From: Triatoma infestans
Taxonomy: Eukaryota; Arthropoda; Insecta; Hemiptera; Reduviidae
Direction: 5' to 3'
NCBI GenBank assembly: GCA_011037195.1
Contig: JAAEAF010000373.1
Location: 62,001 to 126,000, forward strand
DNA length: 64,000 nt
Position numbers and translations under genes: made by a program. Below are positions 49,401 through 62,000 of the stretch, piece after piece. Under the pieces are notes generated by a model. That model had not been told where the DNA came from and searched no databases. It was given only the letters and a program-made list of their open reading frames with translations. Positions within the stretch are counted from its first letter, which is position 1, and every line of letters begins with the position of its first letter.

Positions 49401-51503
49401 AAAGTAGTTAATTCTCTATTGTTATGGCCAAATAAGAGAAAAATGAAAATAAACCAATATGAGAGAAGGCATTTTAGGAGTAAAGAAGGAATGAAGGTCA
49501 AAATTAAGTCATTTCTTGAGCACTATTTAACTAATAACATTCTGTCTGGTTTCGCCACTAAATCCAGAAAAAAAAAATTAATTAAAAATATTATGGCTTC
49601 TTTGAAAAAAAAAAAAAAGTTGTTTAATTATTATATACAAAAACAAACAAAGGTTTAGAAGGATAAAAAACGACAGAAATGTAAAAACTGCTCAAAGATA
49701 CTATTTTAACATCTTGTACATGATATACAAAAATAAATAACTGAATAAAATGATACTAAATTCTAAGAGTAAAGCTAACAAACTTGAGTTTTCTTTCCGT
49801 GCTCACAGAAACTACATTGTATTTTTTTTTCCTTTAATCAATTATTTTTCGCCGCCCTTTATACTTAGTTGCCTTTGCGCCTTACCCATTTTGCTCACCG
49901 CAACGTTAATTTTAAATAAACGTTTGCTTGATTGTAATTAAGCCAGTTGCTTTTAAAACTAAATAAATGAGAATCATATATTATACTGAAATGACCCTTT
50001 AGAGGAAGACCTAACATCACTCCTGCTCTTAAAATCACTTTTTCCGGAGAATGCTCCCATAAACTCATTTTTCTTGATAAAAAGGTTTCAAATAAACATG
50101 ATGAACATAACATCACTATTACTCAGCCATTCTAACTAGTTATTCATTATTATTCCTCTTTGGGGGGGGATCAAACCCTACGCATTTCTAAGCCCCACTA
50201 GACCTAGACAGCTATCCCTAACAAAAACAACAAACAGTGAGACTAACAAAAATTCAGAACCGAGCGCAAATATTCCTAAAACTCACAACAATCCAAACAA
50301 ATCAGACAATGACTTTAAGGGGAAACAGACTAAGCTCTTCCTCAGATAACCTGTTCCGATCAAAGGTTCCTGAGCCTAATCTCACAACCAACGCAATCTT
50401 ATGGTTGATTTTTTTTTAGAGACAGTGCAAGACATGTCTCATTAAACCATAGTTCCCGGTAAGAATTCCTATCTGATGTATGAAAGAGTCCATGAAAGAC
50501 AGCAACATTTTACTATTAGCCATGCCGCACCACCAATGGGCATTTTAGACTACCGACAACCCATCGAGCTCATCAATAAGAATGAATGCTGGAAGATATG
50601 TCCCCAAAGATACTTCAGGCTCTTAACCAGTGAAGGGTGTGAGGCACCCAATTTTTCTCATTTTCCATGATTTCCATAAGCCCTAGTACCCAGACTAGAA
50701 TAACATCCTTGTAGATAGGAAGATAGTCTTCGACTACTAATCTTATTTTGTCCGGAAATATGGCAGCAAATTATTCGATAAAACTTATAAAAAATAGGGA
50801 GAAATATACACTGAAGCCAAACTTCTGGTGCCACGAACCGTTAAGTCGGATTTTTTGTACTGATGCCTAAATGGAATTTAATGTCCACCAATTTTCTCAT
50901 AGACCATTGATTAAAAGCAATGCAACTCAAAACATGTAATTCCGGTAAAAACAATTTCTAAAATTTGAAACATCTCATTAGTTTCATCTCACAACAGTAA
51001 GAAAAACTACAAATAATTTCATCTGGTGAAGCTTGTGCAACTTATTGCTCAGGAGGAAAGTTGGGAAAAATTTCAATAACATTAAGGTTACTCACTGTCA
51101 TCTACCAAATCGGCGTTCATAGTTACACTAAAAGCTACAACATTTTAAAGCTATTACGCTTGAAAACAACATTTCAAATAACTTTTTATAACTATACTTT
51201 TTCATTGTTCAACTATACCTTCTCTCCGAGTCATATTAGTTCTTATTTTTTCCCATTCAGTAAGGCCTTTTTTCCTATTTCCAATGTTTACTAAACCTTC
51301 AAAAATTTCATGTATATGATTTTATTTTTACTTTATAATGAATTACTGTTGCAGGTGTATTGGGAATAAAAGTACACATAATGTTACCATGGGATCTATC
51401 TGGTAAGATCGGACCGAAGAGGCCACTTCCTGATCATGTAAGTGTGGTTGAACCCAAAGAAGAAGAGAAAATAACTACTCTCATGAGTAAATTGACCATT
51501 TAG
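43416..51503 (+). CDS. RpS3: 40S ribosomal protein S3, divergent copy (complete, four exons)
   Basis: uS3 family, a small-subunit protein at the mRNA entry channel. Exons: 43416-43448, 43687-44006, 46694-46881 and 51355-51503 (stop TAG). Phases join cleanly to 229 residues. The start ATG gives [11 protein letters not shown], then [15 protein letters not shown]. The KH domain follows with [17 protein letters not shown] (GEKG loop at residues 61-64). Family blocks [58 protein letters not shown] and [13 protein letters not shown] are all present. The protein is a little shorter than usual S3 because the C-terminal tail ends soon after [10 protein letters not shown]. Many normally invariant positions differ (for example GATIIVSGK and [14 protein letters not shown]), so this may be a duplicated, tissue-restricted paralogue rather than the main gene. 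The four exons argue against a processed pseudogene. A short pyrimidine tract near 43358-43366 could be a TOP-type transcription start, weakly supported. Confidence 0.92.
44463..44501 (-). ncRNA. Hammerhead-like motif in an RpS3 intron
   Basis: Minus strand: stem I ACC/GGT, core CTGAAGA (44498-44492), extra A, stem II GCC with GGAC (one bulge), GAAA, stem III AT/GT, then C at the cleavage position. All core positions are present, though stems are short. It belongs to a different repeat from families A and B. Confidence 0.4.
45728..45990 (+). repeat. Penelope-like terminal relic plus short tandem array
   Basis: CTTAAGA...GGCGAAACGC resembles the hammerhead core with a G-to-T change in the first box. 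It is followed by AAATAAACCATTTTTTAA. 45891-45990 then contains three imperfect units of about 37 bp, each with CTGT, CA and TTTAACGCAA. Confidence 0.45.
46203..46444 (+). mobile_element. tRNA-derived SINE, full length with poly-A
   Basis: A box TTAGCTCAGTGG at 46209-46220, B box GAGTTCGAGTCC at 46258-46269, central core CCTAGGAGCCTCTACAGC and CTGTCCGGTGATGGG, tail with GATCTTGACGCGCCC, then poly-A. Short similarity between ATGATAAAG (left) and ATGGATAAAG (right) may be the target duplication. It lies in RpS3 intron 44007-46693, same strand. Confidence 0.75.
47350..47482 (-). mobile_element. Inverted-dimer family A element in an RpS3 intron
   Basis: One arm on the minus strand (CATCCTGAAAAAGGGAG, CTCCTGAAACCGGTCG) and a degraded partner arm on the plus strand (CGAAACGGCC, TGACCACAAAATAAACGGGC). 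Boundaries are not sharp. Confidence 0.5.
47362..47399 (-). ncRNA. Hammerhead-like motif, family A, one core change
   Basis: Stem I CATC/GATG is intact and ACCGGT with C17 is intact. The box reads CTGAAAA instead of CTGANGA, and stem II (GGAG/CTCC) is followed by TGAAA. The G-to-A core change predicts loss of activity. Confidence 0.4.
50150..50700 (-). mobile_element. Decayed LINE 3' end related to 33173-33527
   Basis: Plus-strand text CAAACCCTACGC followed by a C-rich AGCCCCACTAGACC-type segment parallels the LINE at 33205-33245. The low-coordinate end is again a TTATTATT-type tail (50141-50155). Minus-strand frames are broken. Confidence 0.5.
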
Positions 51504-51610
51504 AGTTAGCATTTGAGCAGTTTAGAGTAAGATCATTCTTATTTTTATGTTTTAATAATACTTTATTTGTTTTTCAATAATACTTTAAAGAGTTGCTTTA
51601 TTTTTTTATT

Positions 51611-51632
51611 AATAAATTTTTTCATAAATAAA
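51611..51632 (+). terminator. Polyadenylation signals of RpS3
   Basis: AATAAA occurs at 51611-51616 and 51627-51632, about 110-125 nt after the stop codon, a normal distance for a ribosomal-protein gene. Confidence 0.55.
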
Positions 51633-51639
51633 CGTTTTC

Positions 51640-54600
51640 TTCTTCTTTGAAGTCGGTTTAAAAATGGAATAGTTTTTCTTGCCTAAGCCGAAGTGGCAAA
51701 CAATGATACAGAAACACCCAGCATATTCTCTTGGAGAGATGCCCATTCCTTTCATAAGAGAAAAATCTTATTCATTTCCAATATCTATTTTCTGTTAATT
51801 AATTTTTACAAACATTTAAATGACTTCAAGGGATCATGTATCTGCATCATGTTATCTGTAAGGGTTCCTACAGATAAATGAGTGATGACAAGCGAGTCAG
51901 ATATTATTGGCTTATGAGCTTTGACTAAAAGATATTTCGTTAAAAGAAAAACTTCAGGAGTGGATTTGTTAGATAAGACCGGAAGTTTGCTTGTAATGCC
52001 CCTTTAGGTATGCTTGAAAAAATGTATTTCTACATCCATTTCAACTTTCATACAAGTGGGTCTGGAGTAATTAATTTCCTCGCAATGCACTTTCTAATAA
52101 TATTTTTTTCATCTCATTTAATATTTGTTCTTATCGGTATTGAGATGTTGGACCATTTGTAAGTTTATTTCTCGCCTGTTATTTTTTCTTTTTAAAGCAC
52201 TGTGCATTCTCCATTATTTTTTTCAACCAATTTAATATTTGAATATCGCTTTAGTGGTGTTGGAAAAACCGAAATCACTCAAATCGTTTTCAGAACTCAA
52301 TAAAACACTCACTTCTAACGAATAAGTGCAAAAATTGAATGTTTCTGCCGCAATATTAATAATTTGGCTTCTCCCATTAAGAATTACATTTAAAAAAACT
52401 TCAAAAAATGAAGGTGTCAAGAGGAATCGTTGAATGACGGAAAGAGCCTGTGCTGAACTTCGAAAGCTAGGTACCTCCGAATCGGGGAAATTGTATGTAT
52501 TGACGAGTCCAGATTTAACTATATCTACGACCTAACAAGCAGGTCAGGGTCTAACAAAACACAGTCATAGACCCAAAAGGAGGCAGTCGCTATGCTACAC
52601 TTTGGACATGAATGACCAATCGGTACATTATAAACTCAGTAATTACAACAGGCAATCGCATTGGATTGAGGCAATTACCATTAGTATATATACTGCGATT
52701 TGTTTTTGTCTCCCTGGTAATGAACAATGCAGTTGTATTCAGAACCAAGGAGATGAGAGGTGTAGTGGAGTTGTACTCGCCTACTGAGTATGTAAATTCT
52801 AAAATAAAGGCAACAGCTAGATGTTTATTTTGAATTCCTGATCGAGTGGAATATATGACGTTGGGAGAGTTATTTCCCGCAATGTTAACACCATTAAGAG
52901 TAGGAGCTGCATTAATTATGTCATGGGCCAATGCTTAAATATTACCTACCTACTACAGCTGCGGTAGCAATTTCGTTTGATTCATTGCATTTTTATTTTT
53001 TGTAAATGATGTTACAGTTCATTTTTTATCGAATTATATATTCTGTTTTTTGTTTTTTCAACAATTATTTGCCTATTATAAAATTAATAAGGTGCGTCTC
53101 CTGGATAGACCTGTTCACAGAAGAAGTAGTTCTCAAACGGGAAGAGTAAGAAGTGAACTTATCTGCCCAATAAAATGCCGCAAAATCTCTATTTTAACCA
53201 AATATAGCATGGTGATAAATATCAGCTACAACTAGTTTATGGGAAAGATTGAACATCGGCGTGACGTAGATCAAAGGCGGATTCAGCGGGCATGTGACCT
53301 TTCCAGAACAGCCGAAGTCATGACGAGTTCATGAAGAACAAAAAAAATGTAGAAAAAAATTTTTAAATTATGACTTTCATCTATAATGCTGAAACAATAG
53401 AGAGAGGTTTCACTTTTAGTTACGTTAGCTTCGACGTACGGCCAAAAACAAGCGGATCTTCTTATACAGCTACACCAAAGTAAAGGTGGATCCATATATT
53501 TATTGGCCGTCAACATGAGAATTAACAAAATGGCATGGACCAATTTGACCGTTAACTTTAGAAGTTAGCCATATCTTGTTTTTTTTTTCGATGATTCATC
53601 AAAGATGTTGGCACCAACAACGAATGTATTCTCACAAATTTCCACAATTCACGTTTTCATGTAAATAGAATTTATCCATTTATAAAATTTCATCATTAAA
53701 TATTAGCGACGAAAAATTCTATGCGGAAATACTACGCCAAATTATCACTATTAATATTTTGTTGTAATTTGAATCATTCGACCACATTAGCTGTAAAAGG
53801 TTAGAGGTGGGGATCGCCAAATCTATCGTACGGCACTGAGTTCGACTTCCGGCCTTGGCCTTAGATTTTATATATATATATTTATACTAAGTGTCTATAA
53901 ATAGGTGTGCTATCCTCCTCTGTCCACGACCTCTGAGTAGAAGTTGGTCATAAAACTACGTGAAAAAATTTCAGGCATTAATTACTTTTTCAAACCGAAA
54001 GTTCGATATAAATTATTCTTGGCAGTTCTAAATTATTCTATGTCAGCTAATTTTAAACCTTCATAATATTACTTCTATTAACAGTTACTCTAAAAAAGTG
54101 AAAAAAATATCAAAAATATCCAGGTAAATAAATCAACATTATAAAAAAGTGTTGTATGAAACATACAAATTACTTTCACTTACATCATTCCTGTTAATAC
54201 AATTATTATTTAATGACAATTTTTTTTTAAGCTTCATTTTATTTATATGACCTAACGTAAGTATACAGGTGTGGAAGGAGAAGTACAAAGATGTAAAGAG
54301 ATTATAGTAATCCAGAAGAACAGGCCAATAACATGAACTAACCCGAATAAAATTAGAAATTTAACTACTAAAGTAGGTAAAATCAATTTTTTTGGTTAAA
54401 TGTTTCAAATCATAGTTCTGTTCGAGAAAAAAATCCAAAATCCTCTTCTGTAAACCTATTCCGGTTAACCAAATTTCGATTTTCAAATTTAGAATTCTAG
54501 CAATGCTTCGAATGTAAATTCATATTGTATAGTTGGTAGATCCTATACGTTGTACACTGAAATGGGACTTTAGAGGAAAGCTGAATGTTCCCCCTGGACA

Positions 54601-55860
54601 CCCCCAAAAAAAAATCAATTTTCCCGGAAAAGTGTTTTAAATAAAAGTGATAGGTATTTAATAACTGTAGATAGGATACAGAATTTAAAGAGAATCTTGG
54701 AACCTTTTTGAGAAATTCGCGAAACACGACAAAACCGTTCAGCGAAGTCGCACTTCCGGTTGATGGATTTTCCAAAACCTATATCAGATATGTACCTAAA
54801 CGGAATACAAGTTTGGGATTCCAGTGATTTTTCGTTTTAGGGGATACTTTGAGATCATACACAAAGAGCACTCGTTAGAATATTTTTTTCGTATTTAAGA
54901 TACTAATATTTTTTTAGAATTATGATAATCATTTTCCGTTATCCTTTCATCGTTGACAGTAAAATACAGGAAAATGAGATAGATAACATAACTTTGTAAA
55001 ATTAATTTACTTCAAACAAAATCTCTTCAAAGAGCAAGAGTTGGAACCAACAGCTGATCACCAACAGAGGCCAATGAGTAGATCAGCAAGTTTATTCGCT
55101 TCAATTATTAGTTATGAATTCATCCTGCAGTGTGAACAGAAAGAAATAAGGTTTTTTTTTTATTAACAATTATTTTAAAACTTCTATTTATTTTATTTTA
55201 TTTGATTTTTTTAAATAATAGTGTCTTATGAGATAAACATCGCAACAACACATCCAACAAATAAATAATCATTCTTTCTTCATTCTTCCAAATAATACAC
55301 CTTTTTTTTTTTTTGCAAATCATTTACAATAAATACAGTATGATCTGAGAACATAAAATAAATAAGGACAACACTGAAAATAATCTAAAAAGTGACATTT
55401 AATAAAGATTTTGTTTCTCTTTGAACTAAATATGTTCTAATCTATTTACAACTGGCAAAAACAAAAAATAAAGGCCGCAAATATAATTTTATCATTTGCA
55501 AAAAAAAATACAATTTTGAATAAGTACAAATTTGTGAATACATAATCATGTTCACTTAATACTCATTTATGTAAATCTGAATTAAGTGTTTTTACAGGGT
55601 GAAACAATTACGTCTTATTTACACAAAATTACAATTATATATAAAGCAAATTACCTATGAACAAATAATAAAATAATTTATAAATAACGAAAATAAATAT
55701 CTTACTCTGTTTACAACTGGAAATATGTGTATCTAGTGAACACAATGTGTCTCCCTAATTTTTTTTTTTAATACATAATACACTACTTCCTACATTAATA
55801 TGTATTTTTAAACTCAACAGTATATCCATATTTAGGAATAAAAAGAATAATCGCCAAATT
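51640..55860. other. Intergenic region between RpS3 and Ogdh
   Basis: The genes converge here. 52440-52935 is less AT-rich and open on both strands (minus-strand 113-codon frame 52590-52931; plus-strand frame with one stop), but no motif is recognised. 54500-54860 is a degraded copy of the 1-616 family (CGCACTTCCGGTTGATGG near 54750). 55140-55930 is AT-rich with homopolymers. Confidence 0.4.
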
Positions 55861-55868
55861 TCGTTCGT

Positions 55869-55874
55869 TTTATT
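55869..55874 (-). terminator. Candidate polyadenylation signal of Ogdh
   Basis: Minus-strand AATAAA about 140 nt after the Ogdh stop codon. The surroundings are AT-rich, so other hexamers could serve. Confidence 0.35.
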
Positions 55875-56015
55875 TATTTTTTTTTTTTAATTCTTTAATT
55901 CAGATCAAATAAACAATACCTTTTTTTATAACAAAAATATTTCGAGTTTTACATTGTTTTCGAACGAAGAAGAAATTTTGCTGCAATAGTAAACGGATTT
56001 GGTAACTATGTTTGC

Positions 56016-59000
56016 TTAAATTGCCATACTATCTTCAGTAAGTTGATTTAATTCCTTTATATGTTGCATTTTACTTCCTGTTGCCGGAGATGCCGCTGTT
56101 GGTCTTCCAACATAGCTGCAATGTTAATAATTAATATTAGATTAATAGTTAATAAATTCAAATTTTTCCAAGATTTTAATTGACAAAAAAAAAAAATTTT
56201 GAATTCTATATTTCAAATTGATGTAAAATATTCTTATAACACTTTAGCCTCTTAGATACGATCATCGTCTAATTTAATTGTGTAAGTACTTCCTCATTGT
56301 TTTGCATTTGTATTGGTAAAAGATCCAAGTGCAATATTACTCACACAAAAATTCTGTGATGCTAAATTAGGCTTAACTTTGCTTTTTAAATCTTGGTATG
56401 TTTATTCACCATATATTCACCGCTAATACTTATTGAAGGATAATTTATGTCGCAGTCTTATAATTGAGTGGTTAACGGTTTGGAACGCTGCTCTCAGGTT
56501 GATATAAACAGATAGCAATCGAAGTAATGAAAATATCAATTTATTAAGTAAATCAAGGGTTTTTTTCTTTTTCTTTTTTTTGAAGATGATTTGTATATTG
56601 ATTTAAAAGCTAATAAACTTAATTTTAAGAAATGCAGTTCCCAAAGGATCCTCTCTTAGGAGGAGGTGGGCTAGCTACTTCAGAGATTTCGGCATCTCTC
56701 GGATATTCCAGCAAAATAATCCATAGGACCTGTGAGCAATACATTCACTCATATTTAACAAAAGTACGGCTATATTCTATGTATGTACAAACAAGAACGT
56801 ATAGACAAAGAAGCCGCCACATTAGATCTTTTGGGTCACCATAGTTTTGGATTTCTAGCCTTACCTTGAAACATCTCAAAAAAATTGTAAGGAAATACAT
56901 TTTTTTTTTATCCATTATCTTAAGCAATCGTATATTTTGAGCGATTCATGAATGTACAACTTGAATGTTATTTTCATTAACCTGTACCAGAAAAAAATCT
57001 GGTATGAAACACTCGCGTGAAAACACATTCGATTTTTACTAAACGTTAGGCATTTTGTATAAGTTTGGTGGTGGGGATTATAATATTTTCATCTCTGAAT
57101 AATCTGAATGTGGCGACATTGACTGGCTGCTATACTTGTTAACACTCTGATAAAACTTGACTGCATTTTGAAAGTTAAGCTTAACTCACTCATTGCTTCC
57201 CAGAACCCCTTGAAATAATTTTTTCCTGAAAAATGTTTATAAAAAAAAAAAAATATGACGGCCTAATAGTTTGATGAACTCCGGATTAATGATTTCTTCA
57301 AATTTGAAATTCTAGCTACTCATTTAATGGACTTCAATATAGATGACAGCACTCTAGAGTGAATAGAGGAAAACTCAATGTTGTAAGCTTATATGTGTGT
57401 TATACAAAATTTAGTGAAAAACGAAAAAAAAATTGGTAAGGTCAGTTCCGGTTGATGGATTTTGACGAAAACCTTATTGTCAAATGCGATAGAGGTACGT
57501 AATGGAATATCAAGTTGCTGTGATTTTTTTTTTTTGTTTTTAAATTTGCTAAACTGTTATGCTAAATGAGATATTTATGCGGCAAAGGCTAGAGCAGTTT
57601 TTAAAGGAAAAAAAAATTCTTTGTTGCTCTACGTTTCGGATACAATCGGTCCCTTCTTCAGGAGCTCTACATTTTATTGGGAAAAAAAGTAAATTATATA
57701 TAATATACCTTTTTTACTCCTATAAATTTAGCAGGCTCCTGAAGAAGGGCACCCACCAATGGTTCCAGAAAGGTAGAACAACAAAGAATTCTTTTTTCTT
57801 TAAAAACTGCTCTGGCCATTGTCGTGTAAACATCTGGTTATGCTAAATGATTTGTAAAAAATAATTTCCTAAACCTTCAATAATTATGATAAACTTCCTC
57901 AAGACCAAAGAATATGTGGAAAAAACAATTATCTTTCGGACTATTACTTTAAGTTTGAGAAGGGTAAGGGTCAATGTAGATAATAGAAATAAAGCACTTA
58001 GTCTATTACAAGACAGTGATCTCAATGCGTTTAAATACTATAAGCAAGTTTATGTAGCTAGATGAAATTTAAAAAAAAAAAAAAAAAAAAACAGAATCAA
58101 GAAAAACCTAGATTCATTCAGACGACACCAAACAATTTAAATAAATAGAAAAAGGCTTAAGGTTCTGAAGTAGATATTTAGCAATGAATACCAGCAGCAT
58201 ACTGATGACGTTATAAGAAATTTAAATAGAACATTTTTTCAAATTTAAACCTCTAATTGTATAAGAAACAGAAAATTTCTGTAAACTACTGTTTTTGAGG
58301 GGATGGCTTCCTCCTCACCTCACAATCCTTTCATTTTGTTCCTTTGTGGTGATTTCTGTTTGTTGAGGTGGAGAAGTCTGTTCTGAGTCCTTCGACCAGC
58401 CAAACAGCGACGAGAGGAAACCACCCCCGTCCGGATTAGCGCTGGACCTGCTAGTAGTGCTAGAACATATTGGCAATTGTCTTTGTTTTTTCTTTTCCTT
58501 TGGAAAATTATTTGTGTAAGAAATGATAGATTAAGAGTGTGCCGAAAATACATGTGTGGATAATCAGTCTTCATTTTTAATCAAATATGCCTCACCAGAA
58601 AGTACAAGCGACATTATCGACCATTTTAAAGCAATCGAAAAAGCAAGAGTTGAAGCATGAAATTTTGAGGAGGAAGGGTGATCCAGAACAGCTTAAATTA
58701 CAGATCCCTGATTTGCAAAAAAAAATATTCTCAGAGATATTTTCCGTGATAGCCTGCTTCTTTTTGTGGTTTCGGGCGTTCGCCCATCATCAGGATGTTT
58801 ATATCGAACAGTGTAATAGCATAGACTTGCAAAGAGCAAATACCAGACCAAATGTATTTGCTCTGTGCAAGTCTATGCTATTACACTGACAAAACATCCT
58901 GATGATGGGCGAACGCCCGAAACCGGTCGAGGACCACAAAAAGAAGCAGGCTATCACGGAAAATATCTCTTGATGCTTTCCAGCTCTGCGGAACCAACCG

Positions 59001-62000
59001 CAACAAAAAATATTCTCATACAAATTTACTTTCACTTTACTTTGGCTGCTACATTTCTTTATGATTAACACAAAACTAACGTGACAGCAGTTCACACTCA
59101 GTATATATTATATTACAATGACTAACATGAATGTTTTCTTAAAATACGTAACCAACAGTTGATATTGAAATGCTTAAGAAAGGTATTAATAAGTAATTTC
59201 ACTTACCTTACAGTCCTTGATTTGTTGAGAGCTGTATCAAATCTAGGATTGACATAAGTCCAAGCTCCTTGATTTTTATGTTCTTCCTGACACCATGCCA
59301 ACCGGGCATTTGGATATTTAGCACACTCTGCCTTCACCAAATCATAAGGAAATGGAGAGATCTGAAAGAATTAAAAGTTCACAAATACAAACTTTTTTTT
59401 TGTCACAAATATTTTGTTTTCATAAGTATATGAAAAGTAAACACAAACCTGTTCGATTCTTGTTATTGCAATAGAATTTTCCAAATTCCTTTCTTTCCGT
59501 GCTTTGGTCAGATCGTAATAAACTTTACCAGAACAGAATAACAATTTCTTTACATCGTTTGGACTCTTAGATGCTGGCCCAACATCGGGTATCACTCTGA
59601 TAAAAAAAAAGAAAGTAAAAATCCTAAATTATATTTTCCAGTCTTGTGTCTGTCAGTATGTTGTTTCTCTGCTCTTCTCTCGCACGCGCACTAATCTCTC
59701 CCCTGCTAATCTGATTGTTCCGGGCTAACTCCCTCTTTTCTTTTTGTCATATTCTTCTTTCCTTTCTGTTGCCTCATATTTCTACAAACTATTTTTTGTT
59801 ACTTCCCAACATTGCACCACTAATATTCTTCTTTGTTTAATTACTGACCGCTAAAAGGTCAATGTGAAAAAGCAATTATGTGGATACTAGGTCATGTGGG
59901 CATTCGCGGTTAATGAATTTGACGATAAAATGGTCACGCAAGAGGCTCAAAATAGATAGAACCATCACCAGGAAATTAGGATAGAAGACCAAATAAATGC
60001 AATAAAAACAAAAATATTTAATAAATGGTAGAGGAGTGAATGGAACCAAACGGATACACAACTAAGACATATAAGGCCAAATACAAATACGATAGACGCT
60101 GTAGCTTTCACCTGGAAAGAATCAGTAGTCTTAACGATAATCGCAATAGGACATTCTAGGATAACGCATTCTTGTGTAAACGCAAACCTGTACGTCCTCA
60201 ATGCAAATCATATGCACTATCAATTCGGCATTCCTTAGGTGAATGTAATGTGTTATTGAATATAAGAAAAAAACAACATGGACTTCAAGTCCACTTGAAG
60301 AAATCCTGAAAGAAGATTCTGAAAAGAAAATGAGAAGTGTGCTCGAATATTTAAAAAAAATAAAAATGTATCATTATATTTAAAGACTGGCGCCCGGCAC
60401 AAGTATGAATCTGTATAAATGGATTTGTATGTGTATATGGCATACAGGATAAATATATGAGGAGTCCCAAAAGTCCCCAAGTAAAGCGCATAGTAATAGC
60501 CTTAGCAGTTGATGCGCTAAAGATAAAAAAATTTTGACTTTCCGCCTTTATATTCTCCTACCCGCCTTCAATCAATAACTCTACCTATACTATGCGCATC
60601 TTACTACTATGTGTACTCCGCCCCTTTTACCTCAGTTATGCATCGCGCCTCTTGCACCAGTTGACCAGTAAGTAACGTCACCTATTTCACTCGTACCGCA
60701 GCTTGGCTACAACTCCCTTCTTCCCTTCTCAATACACCACATTTACACACGCAAACGCCACACTTCCAGCTGTTTCGTTGTCATCCAGGATTCGCCCTCC
60801 TCATCTCTGATACAAGATGAGCCTTATTATACTCTTTCTAATACAAATCATCTACAGTGTATTTATAGGTTTGATTTATTTGACGATATTTTCATTCTTT
60901 TTTCAATTATCTACTTCTTTATGCTTCTAAACCGCTTGGGGTGCGCTTCCGAGCGTACAAAATAATAATAATAAACCTTACTTTCTCTTACTGAAATTCT
61001 CAAATTCTCATTGACAAATTCTTCTAAATGTTCATATTTTTGGGAATATTTACGAAATGTTCAGTTGCCCTTAATATCATATTCGAGGAGGAACCAATCT
61101 AATACTGGGAAAGCATTTTAGAGTGAGCCTAACGTATCATCTCTTCCAAAAACCCCCTACATTTAACTGTGATGCAAAAATGCTTTAATGAAATTGACCG
61201 TTCGCTATTTATTACTTCTTATTCTTTTCCAATTAATGGATTGAATAGATTATTATTAGGCTCAAAGATGGGTCCTTGTTTACCACCTCTCTCATAGCCC
61301 CTGTACCATTAACAAACAACCTGGGTATTGTGAGAATTACTTCTAATTTCAAATCAGACAGCAGACATGCATTAAATTTGGAGAAACCTCCATTAAATTT
61401 ACTGGAGACAAATAACAACGAACGTGGACACCAAAGGAAAAACCTTTAGAACTTGACGGCCATGTATGATTATTCCGATGATAAATCAATTGCAAAATTA
61501 CAAGAAAAGGCAGTAACACTGATATACAGACAGAATCAAATCAGCCTCCTAACAAATAAAGCCTCCTTATATATTTTGAATATTACGTTAACTATAAATT
61601 TTTTAAATTTAAAATAGTGACTTCACTCTCAAACTTGCCTTCTGCCTTCATTTTCTTAAAACAGATTGTACTACCGTGCATTGACACAGTACGATACCTC
61701 GAACTCTATATTCACTATCTAACCTCTACATATTTACTATCTCTATATTTACCTCGAACTGAGCTACTATCCACATTCAGTCTCATACTCAAACTCAAAA
61801 AGCTATACTATCTGCCTATTAATAGATGATCTAAGTTGATTTTAAACAACATAACACTTATATACAACGCACTACTGAAACCTGATTTGGTAGATTTATG
61901 GACTCAAACTGTGGAGTACAGCCCAACAGCTATCGTCTTTAATAGAACTATTCACTCAGATATAAAAGTATCTTTCGTACAAGATTTAATCCCGGCACGA

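Noticed and set aside
49419..49658. Lys-rich 79-residue protein
   Set aside because: It is composed mainly of AAA/AAT codons from A-rich DNA and lies in the RpS3 intron; no motif.
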